A DNA stretch of 36,199 nucleotides from Acidilobaceae archaeon (GTDB lineage: Archaea; Thermoproteota; Thermoprotei_A; Sulfolobales; Acidilobaceae): contig JALUAM010000052.1 in assembly GCA_027051095.1 (NCBI GenBank), forward strand, positions 3,090-39,288. The letters are read 5' to 3'. Made by a program: the position numbers and the translations under genes. The notes beneath the pieces are model-generated. The model was not told the DNA's origin and did no database searches. It was given only the letters and a program-made list of their open reading frames with translations. Positions 30,142 through 36,199 of the stretch are shown here, piece after piece; the stretch's first letter is position 1, and every line of letters begins with the position of its first letter.

Positions 30142-30987
30142 TCAATGGATTTCAAGCCTCGACCTCCTCCCTATAGGAAACAGTAGCATAGGGAACTCTT
30201 CAACGCAGTCTATTCTCAGCAGCGAGCACAGCTCCTCGTCGTAGAATGCTCCCACAGCGGTTGTAGCCAGCCCTAGCGCCTCTACGGCTAAGTAGACGTT
30301 TTCTCCCGCGAATCCTACGTCCCAGTGAACGTACCTATAGCTTCTATGGGAATACTTGTACGCTGTGCGCCTGTAGACTGCGGTTAACACTAGCACTGCG
30401 GCGGCTCTGCCAACATGTTCCTGCCCTAAGGCTATTTCCTGGATCTTGTAGGAGAAGTCGCCCAGCTCTAGTAGCTCGAGCGCGTGCTCGCCTGGATTAT
30501 AGTGATATATGCCCTGATCGAGGCCCTCAATACGGTTCGCCACGATATAGCCCTCCACGGGCTGTAGAGCCCCTGCGCTAGGATACGCCCTCTTAGGTCC
30601 TCCCCACCAGGCTCTCCCAGTTACGCCGAGCGAGTAGTATAATATTGCTGATATCTCTCTAAGCGTCAGCTTACCCCGGGTATAAGACCTTCTACTCCTC
30701 CTAGACTTTATGGCTTCAAACACGTCGACTCCAGCCCTTTCCGGGGGGCTAGGGAGCTTTATCTTCTCGGTCTCGTACGACTTATAGTAATCGCTGGGCT
30801 CGGGGTACGGCAGGTCTTCGTAGACTCCTCGGGGTGAAAGCATAGAGGCATAGTGGTAGATCATGGATACATCGCCGCCCCGCCTTAAGGCCTCCTCCAT
30901 GCCCCTAAGAAGCCTTGCCATAGTATAACTGGAGAGCCTTGAGGCTAGCCTGGAGAATAGTTCTACAGCAATCTCAATATGCTTCAA
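30142..30987 (-). CDS. SagB-type nitroreductase/dehydrogenase
   Basis: About 281 residues from TTG 30987 behind GGGGAG; TTG 31050 is open in frame but probably upstream of the transcription start. SagB-family features: SMIYHYASML near the start, FEAIKSRRSRRSYT, LTLREISAILYYSLG, RAYPSAGALQPVEGYIV, GIYHYNPGEHALELL, HWDVGFAGENVYLAVEALGLATTAVGAF. FMN binds through the RRSRRSY and PSAGA elements. In bacteria SagB oxidises azolines in peptide toxins; no YcaO or precursor peptide gene is here, so this is likely a general FMN oxidoreductase. Confidence 0.87.
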   Translation of the reverse strand: MKHIEIAVELFSRLASRLSSYTMARLLRGMEEALRRGGDVSMIYHYASMLSPRGVYEDLPYPEPSDYYKSYETEKIKLPSPPERAGVDVFEAIKSRRSRRSYTRGKLTLREISAILYYSLGVTGRAWWGGPKRAYPSAGALQPVEGYIVANRIEGLDQGIYHYNPGEHALELLELGDFSYKIQEIALGQEHVGRAAAVLVLTAVYRRTAYKYSHRSYRYVHWDVGFAGENVYLAVEALGLATTAVGAFYDEELCSLLRIDCVEEFPMLLFPIGRRSRLEIH

Positions 30988-31065
30988 GCCGGTCTCCCCA
31001 GGCTTTTGGAGTCGTTGTAGGCCCTTGCAAGCGTTACTCCTCGTTATCAAACACCTCTACACTAC

Positions 31066-31078
31066 ATTATAGTAAAAC
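31066..31078. promoter_or_regulatory. Divergent AT patch between nitroreductase and PRTase genes
   Basis: ATTATAGTAAAAC reads as a TATA box in both directions (TATAGTAAAA rightward, TTTTACTATAAT leftward). It would start the phosphoribosyltransferase mRNA near 31098 and the nitroreductase mRNA near 31045. Confidence 0.4.
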
Positions 31079-31122
31079 AGGCTCGCCCTGCACTTAGCTG
31101 GAAGCTGGGGGAGGACGGGTCC

Positions 31123-31809
31123 TTGAAGCCTAAAGTGCCCGTAAAGATAGTCACCTGGGAAGAAATAGTTGAGTGGAGCAGGGGGCTGGCTGAAGTCATA
31201 GAAAAGTCGGGTTGGAAGCCCGACGTCATAATAGCTGTAGCGCGCGGGGGCTACGTTCCTGCAAGGTTGCTATGCGATTTCCTTGATGTCACCGACCTTC
31301 TGAGCGTTCAAAGCCAGCACTGGGTTGAAGCCGCGAAGGCTGCAGAGAAAGCGATATTAAAATTCCCTTACAAGCTAGACCTCTCCGACCTAAAAGCCCT
31401 CATAGTAGACGACATAGTAGATACTGGGGACACCCTCATACTCGCCAGAGACTTCGTATCGAAGGAATGGAGGCCAAAAGAGCTGAAGATAGCGGCACTC
31501 CAGTGGATAAGCCCTGTAGCTAAGATAAAGCCAGACTACTACTATCTTGAAGTCAAGGAGTGGATATGGTTCCAGTATCCTTGGACTAGGCTAGAGGATA
31601 CTATGCAGTTCATAACCAGGATATTTAGAGAGGATCCGAGGACTAAGGGGAGGGCTCTAAGCATCGACGAGATTAAATCGCTATTTATGGAGTGGTATGG
31701 CATAAAGCCTGAGGATCTAGGATTTTACTGGGACCTAGCTCTTAGGAGGCTAGTCGAGAAAGGCGTGCTAGTTAAAGACGGCGAAGGCTTCAGAGCGGGT
31801 AGACTCTAG
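31123..31809 (+). CDS. Purine phosphoribosyltransferase (archaeal Gpt/HGPRT-like)
   Basis: 228 residues. Type I PRTase fold: VIIAVARGGYVPARLL (35-50), PRPP loop ALIVDDIVDTGDTL (92-105) and the purine-side hood EWIWFQYPWTR. It salvages 6-oxopurine bases to nucleotides. The last 60 residues (SIDEIKSLFMEWYGIKPEDL, LALRRLVEKGVLVKDG) look like an extra winged-helix-like tail, unusual for enzyme-only members; it may be regulatory. TTG 31123 follows GGGGGAGG. The exact base (hypoxanthine, guanine, xanthine) is not decided. Confidence 0.85.
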   Translation: MKPKVPVKIVTWEEIVEWSRGLAEVIEKSGWKPDVIIAVARGGYVPARLLCDFLDVTDLLSVQSQHWVEAAKAAEKAILKFPYKLDLSDLKALIVDDIVDTGDTLILARDFVSKEWRPKELKIAALQWISPVAKIKPDYYYLEVKEWIWFQYPWTRLEDTMQFITRIFREDPRTKGRALSIDEIKSLFMEWYGIKPEDLGFYWDLALRRLVEKGVLVKDGEGFRAGRL

Positions 31810-31829
31810 CCCCATAAGATTTTTGGCTC

Positions 31830-33209
31830 TTACTCGCTGGCTATCTTCACACGTATCGTGTAGACCCCCCTTTCGCTGCTCCAGGCTGCTTCTACTATGG
31901 TGTCACCGCTTCCTATAATACCCTCCCTCTCAAGCCTTTCAACCGTCCTCTTAAGACCCTCTTCGTAGTCGTTGGCTGCCACTAGTATGGGTTCAGCCCC
32001 CCAGAGGCTTCTCACGACGCGTTCAACAGACTCCTTAGGCACGCCTACGTAGAACGTTCTTAGAGGCCTGAAGCTCGAGATCCTCTCGGCTAGCCTTCCA
32101 GTCATGCTGTATACGACGAGTGTCGCCCCGAGGCTCTCTGCCAGTTCTACTAGCCCGAGAGCTAACTTATATAAACCCGTCTGGGGAGGATAACGCTTGA
32201 CACCCCGGGACCTGAGGACCTCCACCGCTCTATTAACGGTCTTGGACAGCCAGAGAACGGTCTTTAATGGGTATTTGCCTATGGCTGTTTCAGACGTTAA
32301 CATCAGAGCGTCGACTTGAAGACCTACAGCCTGGTATATATCCGTGATTTCGCTCCTAGTAGGGTGAGGCTTCTCTACCATGCTTGATAGGAACTCTGTT
32401 GCCAAGACTACGGGCTTAGCCTTCCTCCTAGCCTCCTCTACAATTCTTTCCTGTATAATGGGTAGCTCCTCTAGGTTGAAGTGCATGCCCAGGTCTCCAC
32501 GGGCTACTATCACGCCGTCGCTAGCCTCTACTATCTCCTTAACATTGTTGACTCCTTGAGGCGACTCTATCTTCGCGTATACTCTAACCTCCGGGCGTCC
32601 CAGCCTTCTCATGATCGTCTTAACCGTTTCAACGTGCTCGTAGCTGCTCGCATAACTTACGTAGACGTGGCTGAAGGGCCTATTAGCGGCGTATGCGAGC
32701 GTGTTCTTATCCTTAGCAGTTATCCTAGGCCCCGGTATCTCCTTGCGTTTAATAGCGACTCCCTTCCTAATCCCCACAACCCCTCCTTCGACGACCCTCG
32801 CTTTCACAGACAACCCTTCAACGCTCTCGACCTGCAACACAATATTGCCGTCGTCTATAAGTATTAAATCTGCCTCTTCTATAACCTCAAAGAATTCCTT
32901 GACTTCTATAGGTATCTCGCCCTCCTTGAAGCCTACGGTTACTAGCTGCCCTTTCTCCAGTTTAACAGGCTCCTTGTTAGCAGTCCTAACCCTAGGTCCT
33001 TCGAGGTCTATGGCTAGCCCCACTCTAATGCCGAGAGTCTCCTCGGCGCTTGCAACCGTCCTCAGCATTTCGTCCCAGCTGCTTGGAGACCCGTGGCTAG
33101 CGTTGATCCTGAACACGTCTACCCCCATTTCAAGCATTCTCTTAACGGTTTCGAGACTGCTAGACATGGGTCCCAGCGTGGCTATAGTCTTCACAAGGGC
33201 TCTCTTCAT
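31830..33209 (-). CDS. pyk: Pyruvate kinase
   Basis: 459 residues. KTIATLGP (7-14), FRINASHG (33-40), IDLEGPRVRT (67-76), B domain (about 77-160), KDKNTLAYA (166-174), catalytic lysine in KIESPQGVNN (213-222), GVIVARGDLGMHF (232-244) and MLTSETAIGKYP near 298-309. C-terminal regulatory domain present (VVYSMTGRLAERISSFRP). Makes pyruvate and ATP from PEP at the end of glycolysis. ATG 33209 overlaps the stop of the nucleotidyltransferase gene as ATGA, so the two are coupled. Confidence 0.97.
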   Translation of the reverse strand: MKRALVKTIATLGPMSSSLETVKRMLEMGVDVFRINASHGSPSSWDEMLRTVASAEETLGIRVGLAIDLEGPRVRTANKEPVKLEKGQLVTVGFKEGEIPIEVKEFFEVIEEADLILIDDGNIVLQVESVEGLSVKARVVEGGVVGIRKGVAIKRKEIPGPRITAKDKNTLAYAANRPFSHVYVSYASSYEHVETVKTIMRRLGRPEVRVYAKIESPQGVNNVKEIVEASDGVIVARGDLGMHFNLEELPIIQERIVEEARRKAKPVVLATEFLSSMVEKPHPTRSEITDIYQAVGLQVDALMLTSETAIGKYPLKTVLWLSKTVNRAVEVLRSRGVKRYPPQTGLYKLALGLVELAESLGATLVVYSMTGRLAERISSFRPLRTFYVGVPKESVERVVRSLWGAEPILVAANDYEEGLKRTVERLEREGIIGSGDTIVEAAWSSERGVYTIRVKIASE

Positions 33210-33802
33210 AGGAGGCCCGCCTCCCTTAGCCTACGAGCTACCACCTTAGCCTCGTCGCCGAAGAACGACACAGCCTCCTCCAGGGCCTTCCTGTCAACCC
33301 TAATCTTACCCCTTTTTGCGAGCCTTCCTATCTCCTTCAGGCGTTCCATGTCCGAGGACCTACCCGCGTGAGCCTTAAGGGCTATGTGGTCCTCGAGTCT
33401 GACCGCCTTGACCCTCACACCGGCCACATCGATTCTAATAGCTCTTTCCAGCATCTCGCTGGGCACGTAGAAGTCGTGTATGTTTTCGTAGAACTCGATT
33501 GGTATCTCCTCCTGGCCTACCCTGGCTATGAGCTGGGGCGTGCCCAGCCACGTCTGCCCTATACTCCACCCAAGCTCTTCAGCCACAGCCCTATACTCTT
33601 CCTCGAATAACGGGCTAGGCTCCTCCCCGAAAAGATCCACGTCGTCCCCCAAGTCCTTGGAGCCTAGCTCTAGTTCTACTACCGTGCCGCCGATTATGGT
33701 GAATCTGAATCCCCTATCCAGGAGCGCCCTAAGAGCCGATGCGAAGCCCTCACGTGATACCAAGTCCCCCGCCGACCTCCAAACCGTAACCGAGGCCTCC
33801 AT
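33206..33802 (-). CDS. Nucleotidyltransferase-fold protein (Pol beta superfamily)
   Basis: 198 residues from ATG 33802; the frame stays open to 34099 only because it crosses tRNA genes. Pol beta-type core: FTIIGGTVVELELG (34-47) then LGDDVDLF (51-58) with D54 and D56 as metal-binding DxD. A third acid may lie in the EIPIEFYENIHDFY strand. C-terminal half is helical (EDHIALKAHAGRSSDMERLKE, ALEEAVSFFGDEAKVVARRL), typical of MNT/AbiEii-like nucleotidyltransferases. Target unknown. Coupled to pyruvate kinase by an ATGA overlap. Confidence 0.8.
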   Translation of the reverse strand: MEASVTVWRSAGDLVSREGFASALRALLDRGFRFTIIGGTVVELELGSKDLGDDVDLFGEEPSPLFEEEYRAVAEELGWSIGQTWLGTPQLIARVGQEEIPIEFYENIHDFYVPSEMLERAIRIDVAGVRVKAVRLEDHIALKAHAGRSSDMERLKEIGRLAKRGKIRVDRKALEEAVSFFGDEAKVVARRLREAGLL

Positions 33803-33803
33803 A

Positions 33804-33814
33804 GGATAAAAGCC
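33804..33814 (+). promoter_or_regulatory. TATA box of the tRNA-Ser/tRNA-Pro unit
   Basis: GGATAAAAGCC about 30 bases before the mature tRNA-Ser 5' end. It lies directly against the ATG of the divergent nucleotidyltransferase gene, so only 37 bases separate the two transcription units. Confidence 0.55.
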
Positions 33815-33839
33815 TGCAAACCCGATAGATGAGTCGGGT

Positions 33840-33957
33840 GCCGGGGTGGCCGAGCGGCCCAAGGCGGCGGGCTCGAGGTGGCAAGGGGTTTGAGCCGCCG
33901 CGAGAGACCCGTTGCCCCGCAAGGGGCGCGCGGGTTCGAATCCCGCCCCCGGCGCCA
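33840..33957 (+). tRNA. tRNA-Ser (CGA) with 29-base intron
   Basis: Type II tRNA: acceptor GCCGGGG/CCCCGGC, anticodon stem GCGGG/CCCGT, long variable arm (TGCCCCGCAAGGGGC), T arm GCGGG-TTCGAAT-CCCGC, G discriminator, encoded CCA. The loop CTCGAG^A is interrupted after position 37 by an intron at 33878-33906. The junctions form a perfect bulge-helix-bulge: central helix CTCG/CGAG, 3-base bulges AGG and AGA, inner helix TGGC/GCCG. Anticodon CGA at 33874-33876. The splicing endonuclease would cut both bulges. Confidence 0.93.
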
Positions 33958-33961
33958 CCTT

Positions 33962-34039
33962 GGGGCCGTCGTCTAGCCTGGCTAGGATGCGGGGCTTGGG
34001 ACCCCGTGGTCCGGGGTTCAAATCCCCGCGGCCCCACCA
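33962..34039 (+). tRNA. tRNA-Pro (TGG)
   Basis: Acceptor GGGGCCG/CGGCCCC, anticodon stem CGGGG/CCCCG with loop CTTGGGA (anticodon TGG), variable loop TGGTC, T arm CGGGG-TTCAAAT-CCCCG, A discriminator, encoded CCA. Only 4 bases separate it from the end of tRNA-Ser, so both come from one precursor. No intron. Confidence 0.95.
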
Positions 34040-34118
34040 AGGCCCCCAGTAGTCCGTGGGCGCGCCTCTAAGGTGTCGACAAGCATGATGTCCCCGCACC
34101 TGTGGGTCGGGGTCGGAT

Positions 34119-34577
34119 ATGGCCAGGGTTAAGGTCGGGCCGAGTGTATACAGGCTTTTATGGGTGAGGCTCGCCTACCAGTTCGACCCGCGCGTTGCCG
34201 ATTACCTCCTAGGCACCGGCGACGACCTTGAGGTAAGCTTCTCTGGCAAAGGTAGAGTTAGGCATGTGTGGAGGTCCGGGAACCTGCTACTCACATTCAG
34301 GGCTTCCGATGCACTGGCATCGCTTACTACCTATGCGGGAGAGCTAGTGAGAAAATCCTCGGAGCCCCCCCGCTATAGGGTTATCGTTAAGAGGGGCTCC
34401 GATGTGAAGGGCTCGGTGCTAGCGCCTCAAGTGGTAGGCGGCGATTATTCCCGCAGGCCGGGAGATGAGGTCATAGTAGTAGACGAGGATGACAATTTAA
34501 TAGCCGTTGGGAGGCTTAAGATCCCCCTAACCCTTATTAGGGGCCTAGATAGAGGCGAGGTTGTTAGGGTCAGATAG
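34119..34577 (+). CDS. PUA protein, C-terminal (C2-PUA) module of archaeosine transglycosylase
   Basis: 152 residues. The last 75 form a PUA domain like that ending ArcTGT: VIVKRGSDVKGSVLAPQVVGG, RRPGDEVIVVDEDDNLIAVG and LDRGEVVRVR. The preceding 70 residues (VADYLLGTGDDLEVSFSGKGRVRHVW) could be the C2 domain. ArcTGT swaps guanine-15 of tRNA for preQ0, and the PUA domain holds the CCA end. The catalytic chain nearby at 35348 ends before these domains, so this gene likely supplies them in trans. ATG 34119. Confidence 0.72.
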   Translation: MARVKVGPSVYRLLWVRLAYQFDPRVADYLLGTGDDLEVSFSGKGRVRHVWRSGNLLLTFRASDALASLTTYAGELVRKSSEPPRYRVIVKRGSDVKGSVLAPQVVGGDYSRRPGDEVIVVDEDDNLIAVGRLKIPLTLIRGLDRGEVVRVR

Positions 34578-34594
34578 GGGGGCTGATCCAGGCT

Positions 34595-35335
34595 GTGAGC
34601 GATATCGAAATCGTGAGTGATTTAAGGCGGGAGGAAGTTGAGGGAGGGGTGCTTATAACGGGTTTCAGAGGATTTGGCCTCGTCGGCTACCTAGTCTCAA
34701 AGCATCTCGCCCTAGCCCTGAAGGCCAGGAAAAGAGGTTACATAATAACCCCTTACATGCCCCCCGTGATCTTGATAGAGGAGGACGGCGTTGGCTACCC
34801 CTTCGAGATATACTTCCATAGCGAGAGGAAGATAGTTATAGTTGTTCACCGGGCCAACCCGGAGAGGGAGGTTCAAGACGACTACGTCCGGGCCCTAGCC
34901 GACTGGGCTAGCGAGCTTGGAATCTCGCTGGCAGTACTTGTTGGCGGTTTAAGCGACGAGTTCAAGCCTCCCGAGGAAAAGTACGGTTACCGCTGGATTA
35001 GCAATAGACACTATGTTGGCAAAAGGCTGGAGGCGCCCGTGATGGAAGTTGGTTTAGGCGTCATAGGCCCCCTGGCGCTGCTTCACATATACCTGGAAAA
35101 CAGGGGCGTCCCTTCAATAATGGTTCTGCCGTACGCTGCAGCGGATAGGAGCGATTACGACGCTGTGGCCGTCGGCCTTAAGGTGATATCCAGGGAGATC
35201 CTTGGGATTGAGATATCAACGCGGGAGGTCGAGAAAATTGCCGCTCAGCAGCGAGAGTTTATAGAGTATGTGAGGAGGAGCCTAGAAGAGCAGTCCGGCG
35301 AGAGGGACGAGGAGGAGAGCGGCATCTACATGTAG
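34595..35335 (+). CDS. PAC2-family proteasome assembly chaperone with C-terminal HbYX
   Basis: 246 residues. VLITGFRGFGLVGYLVSKHLAL (19-40) and VGGLSDEF...YGYR, MEVGLGVIGPLALLHIYLENRGVPSIMVLPYAAADRSDY are PAC2 signatures. The chain ends GIYM: hydrophobic-Tyr-any residue, the HbYX motif by which PbaB and ATPase activators dock into pockets of the proteasome alpha ring. The motif follows a charged, flexible tail (SLEEQSGERDEEE), as needed for docking. GTG 34595 starts 18 bases after the PUA gene. Confidence 0.87.
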   Translation: MSDIEIVSDLRREEVEGGVLITGFRGFGLVGYLVSKHLALALKARKRGYIITPYMPPVILIEEDGVGYPFEIYFHSERKIVIVVHRANPEREVQDDYVRALADWASELGISLAVLVGGLSDEFKPPEEKYGYRWISNRHYVGKRLEAPVMEVGLGVIGPLALLHIYLENRGVPSIMVLPYAAADRSDYDAVAVGLKVISREILGIEISTREVEKIAAQQREFIEYVRRSLEEQSGERDEEESGIYM

Positions 35336-35347
35336 CTTCTAAACTAA

Positions 35348-36199
35348 CTAACACTCTTCGCCGAGGACCTCCACTCCCGCCTTTAACCGCGTTTGAAGAC
35401 CCTCTACTCTTTCTTTAATAGCTAGCGCCACCTTCACGCTCCAGTCCCTAGAGGCACAGAAGTAGAGCCTCGCTTTAACCCCCCGGTTCACCGCTTCTAG
35501 CAGAAGCGCCCATACATCAGCTATCAGTCTGTCAACTACCTCCTCGGGCTCCTGCGCCCCTGGATAGTCTATTTGAATTGAGGGGTAGACGCCGCACAGC
35601 TCTGTGGGGAAGACGCCTACGTAGGGCATATAGAAGAATATCATGGAGTCTCTGGAAGCTGTCGCCTCCTTCTCACATTCGCTCGGCTCGAGCTTAGTGA
35701 CCATAGGCTTCACTGCTACCTCCCTCGGCTTGAACTTCTCCAAGGCTTGAACCGAGGTCCTGAGAGCCTCCCTTCTGAAGGAGTTAAGCCTGGGGTCGCC
35801 GAGGCTCTCTGTGCCATAAGCCCTAATCCCCTTAACCCTGCCCCTACCCCTGTGCACGCCAGCCTCTAACAGGCTCCTATACCTCCTCATGACTCTTAGA
35901 AGCCTAGCCGCCGAGTGGTGGGACCTTCCCGCCTCCTCGAGGACCTCCCAAAGCCTGCCCTCGCGGATAGCCTGCTTAACCCTCCTTACCGCGGACGCTA
36001 TCACATATAGGTTGTGAAGCGCCAATAGCCTCGTAGCATCCTCCCTAGCCATCTCTCTGAGGTCCTGGGGGGTATACCTAGAGCATACGGGGCAGCTGCA
36101 CGGAAAGTAGTCCAGCTCCTCCAGCCTATACACCCCCCACTCCGTTATATACCTGCCGTCTCTAGCGTAGAGTATGTAAGACGCCGAATCGAAGGTATC
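35348..36199 (-). CDS. tgtA: Archaeosine tRNA-guanine transglycosylase, catalytic chain (3' part, cut at window edge)
   Basis: The frame is open to the window edge; the first visible residues DTFDSASYILYARDGRY are the end of the TGT barrel, so the gene starts beyond 36199. Next come the zinc ligands: Cys-x-Cys-x2-Cys (PCSCPVCSRYTP) and a histidine in LLALHNLYV. The C1-type helical region follows and the chain stops after VLGEEC, without a C-terminal PUA domain. The enzyme inserts preQ0 at tRNA position 15. A GTG at 36133 is internal and not a true start. Confidence 0.9.
   Translation of the reverse strand, partial: DTFDSASYILYARDGRYITEWGVYRLEELDYFPCSCPVCSRYTPQDLREMAREDATRLLALHNLYVIASAVRRVKQAIREGRLWEVLEEAGRSHHSAARLLRVMRRYRSLLEAGVHRGRGRVKGIRAYGTESLGDPRLNSFRREALRTSVQALEKFKPREVAVKPMVTKLEPSECEKEATASRDSMIFFYMPYVGVFPTELCGVYPSIQIDYPGAQEPEEVVDRLIADVWALLLEAVNRGVKARLYFCASRDWSVKVALAIKERVEGLQTRLKAGVEVLGEEC

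Noticed and set aside
30142-30987. SagB-like gene as part of a peptide-toxin (thiazole/oxazole) cluster
   Set aside because: No YcaO cyclodehydratase or short precursor peptide gene is nearby.
33803-34099. N-terminal 99 codons of the long frame that ends in the nucleotidyltransferase
   Set aside because: They run antisense through tRNA-Ser and tRNA-Pro; the domain starts at the internal ATG 33802.

Overview
The window is a gene-dense piece of an archaeal chromosome, almost certainly from a hyperthermophilic crenarchaeote (Thermoproteota, Desulfurococcales/Acidilobales-like). The evidence is archaeal and crenarchaeal hallmark genes: glycerol-1-phosphate dehydrogenase for archaeal lipids, ribosomal protein eL37 next to an Sm-like protein, the KH/beta-CASP nuclease FttA (aCPSF1), NOG1, NIP7, Nep1, archaeal Trm10, RNase HII, archaeosine tRNA-guanine transglycosylase in two separate pieces, two proteasome beta subunits, a TFB-like factor and an intron-containing tRNA-Ser. 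GTG and TTG starts, TATA boxes, purine-rich ribosome sites and very short or overlapping gene junctions fit the same assignment. The left 9 kb looks visibly more GC-rich than the rest.

Layout. 1-1125 is a decayed zone on the minus strand: oxidoreductase-like fragments and a frameshifted gene resembling the N-terminal half of a crenarchaeal integrase. 1376-1453 is tRNA-Val. 1486-5802 holds a Fur-family regulator divergent from a five-gene run: two-piece MetE-type methionine synthase, a PurM/HypE-like protein and two unknown small proteins. 5799-9352 holds a winged-helix regulator, a Nudix hydrolase, a dolichol-kinase-like membrane protein overlapping a TGS-domain GTPase, and a Cas4-like Fe-S protein with no CRISPR nearby. 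9550-10910 is a tRNA-Arg/tRNA-Leu region followed by an AbrB-like orphan and about 640 bases of gene remnants, probably an eroded island.

10911-26335 and on to 28991 is core informational territory: prolidase, eL37/LSm, a PUA protein, FttA plus catalytic proteasome beta, G1P dehydrogenase, FKBP, NIP7 plus an NSUN-type m5C methyltransferase, NadM plus RtcA, NOG1, half-size TFB, a second (catalytically altered) proteasome beta with endonuclease V, a Trm112-like protein and a DUF2153-like protein, then the minus-strand operon RNase HII - Trm10 - UPF0282 - Nep1. 29153-33802 carries an eIF2B-like protein, a SagB-type nitroreductase, a purine phosphoribosyltransferase, pyruvate kinase and a nucleotidyltransferase. 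33840-34039 is tRNA-Ser(CGA), with a 29-base intron, and tRNA-Pro. The right end has a PUA protein, a PAC2 proteasome chaperone ending in an HbYX motif, and the 3' part of the archaeosine transglycosylase gene, cut by the window edge.

Two themes recur: RNA processing/modification and ribosome biogenesis (FttA, NSUN, NIP7, NOG1, Nep1, Trm10, Trm112-like, TgtA, RtcA), and the proteasome (two beta subunits and a PAC2 chaperone). I found no CRISPR array, no intact insertion sequence and no convincing new defence system. The most useful leads are the split methionine synthase operon with its unknown partners, the Trm112-like protein with an inserted twin CX3C motif, the half-size TFB, the NSUN enzyme without its motif IV cysteine, and the decayed regions beside tRNAs.
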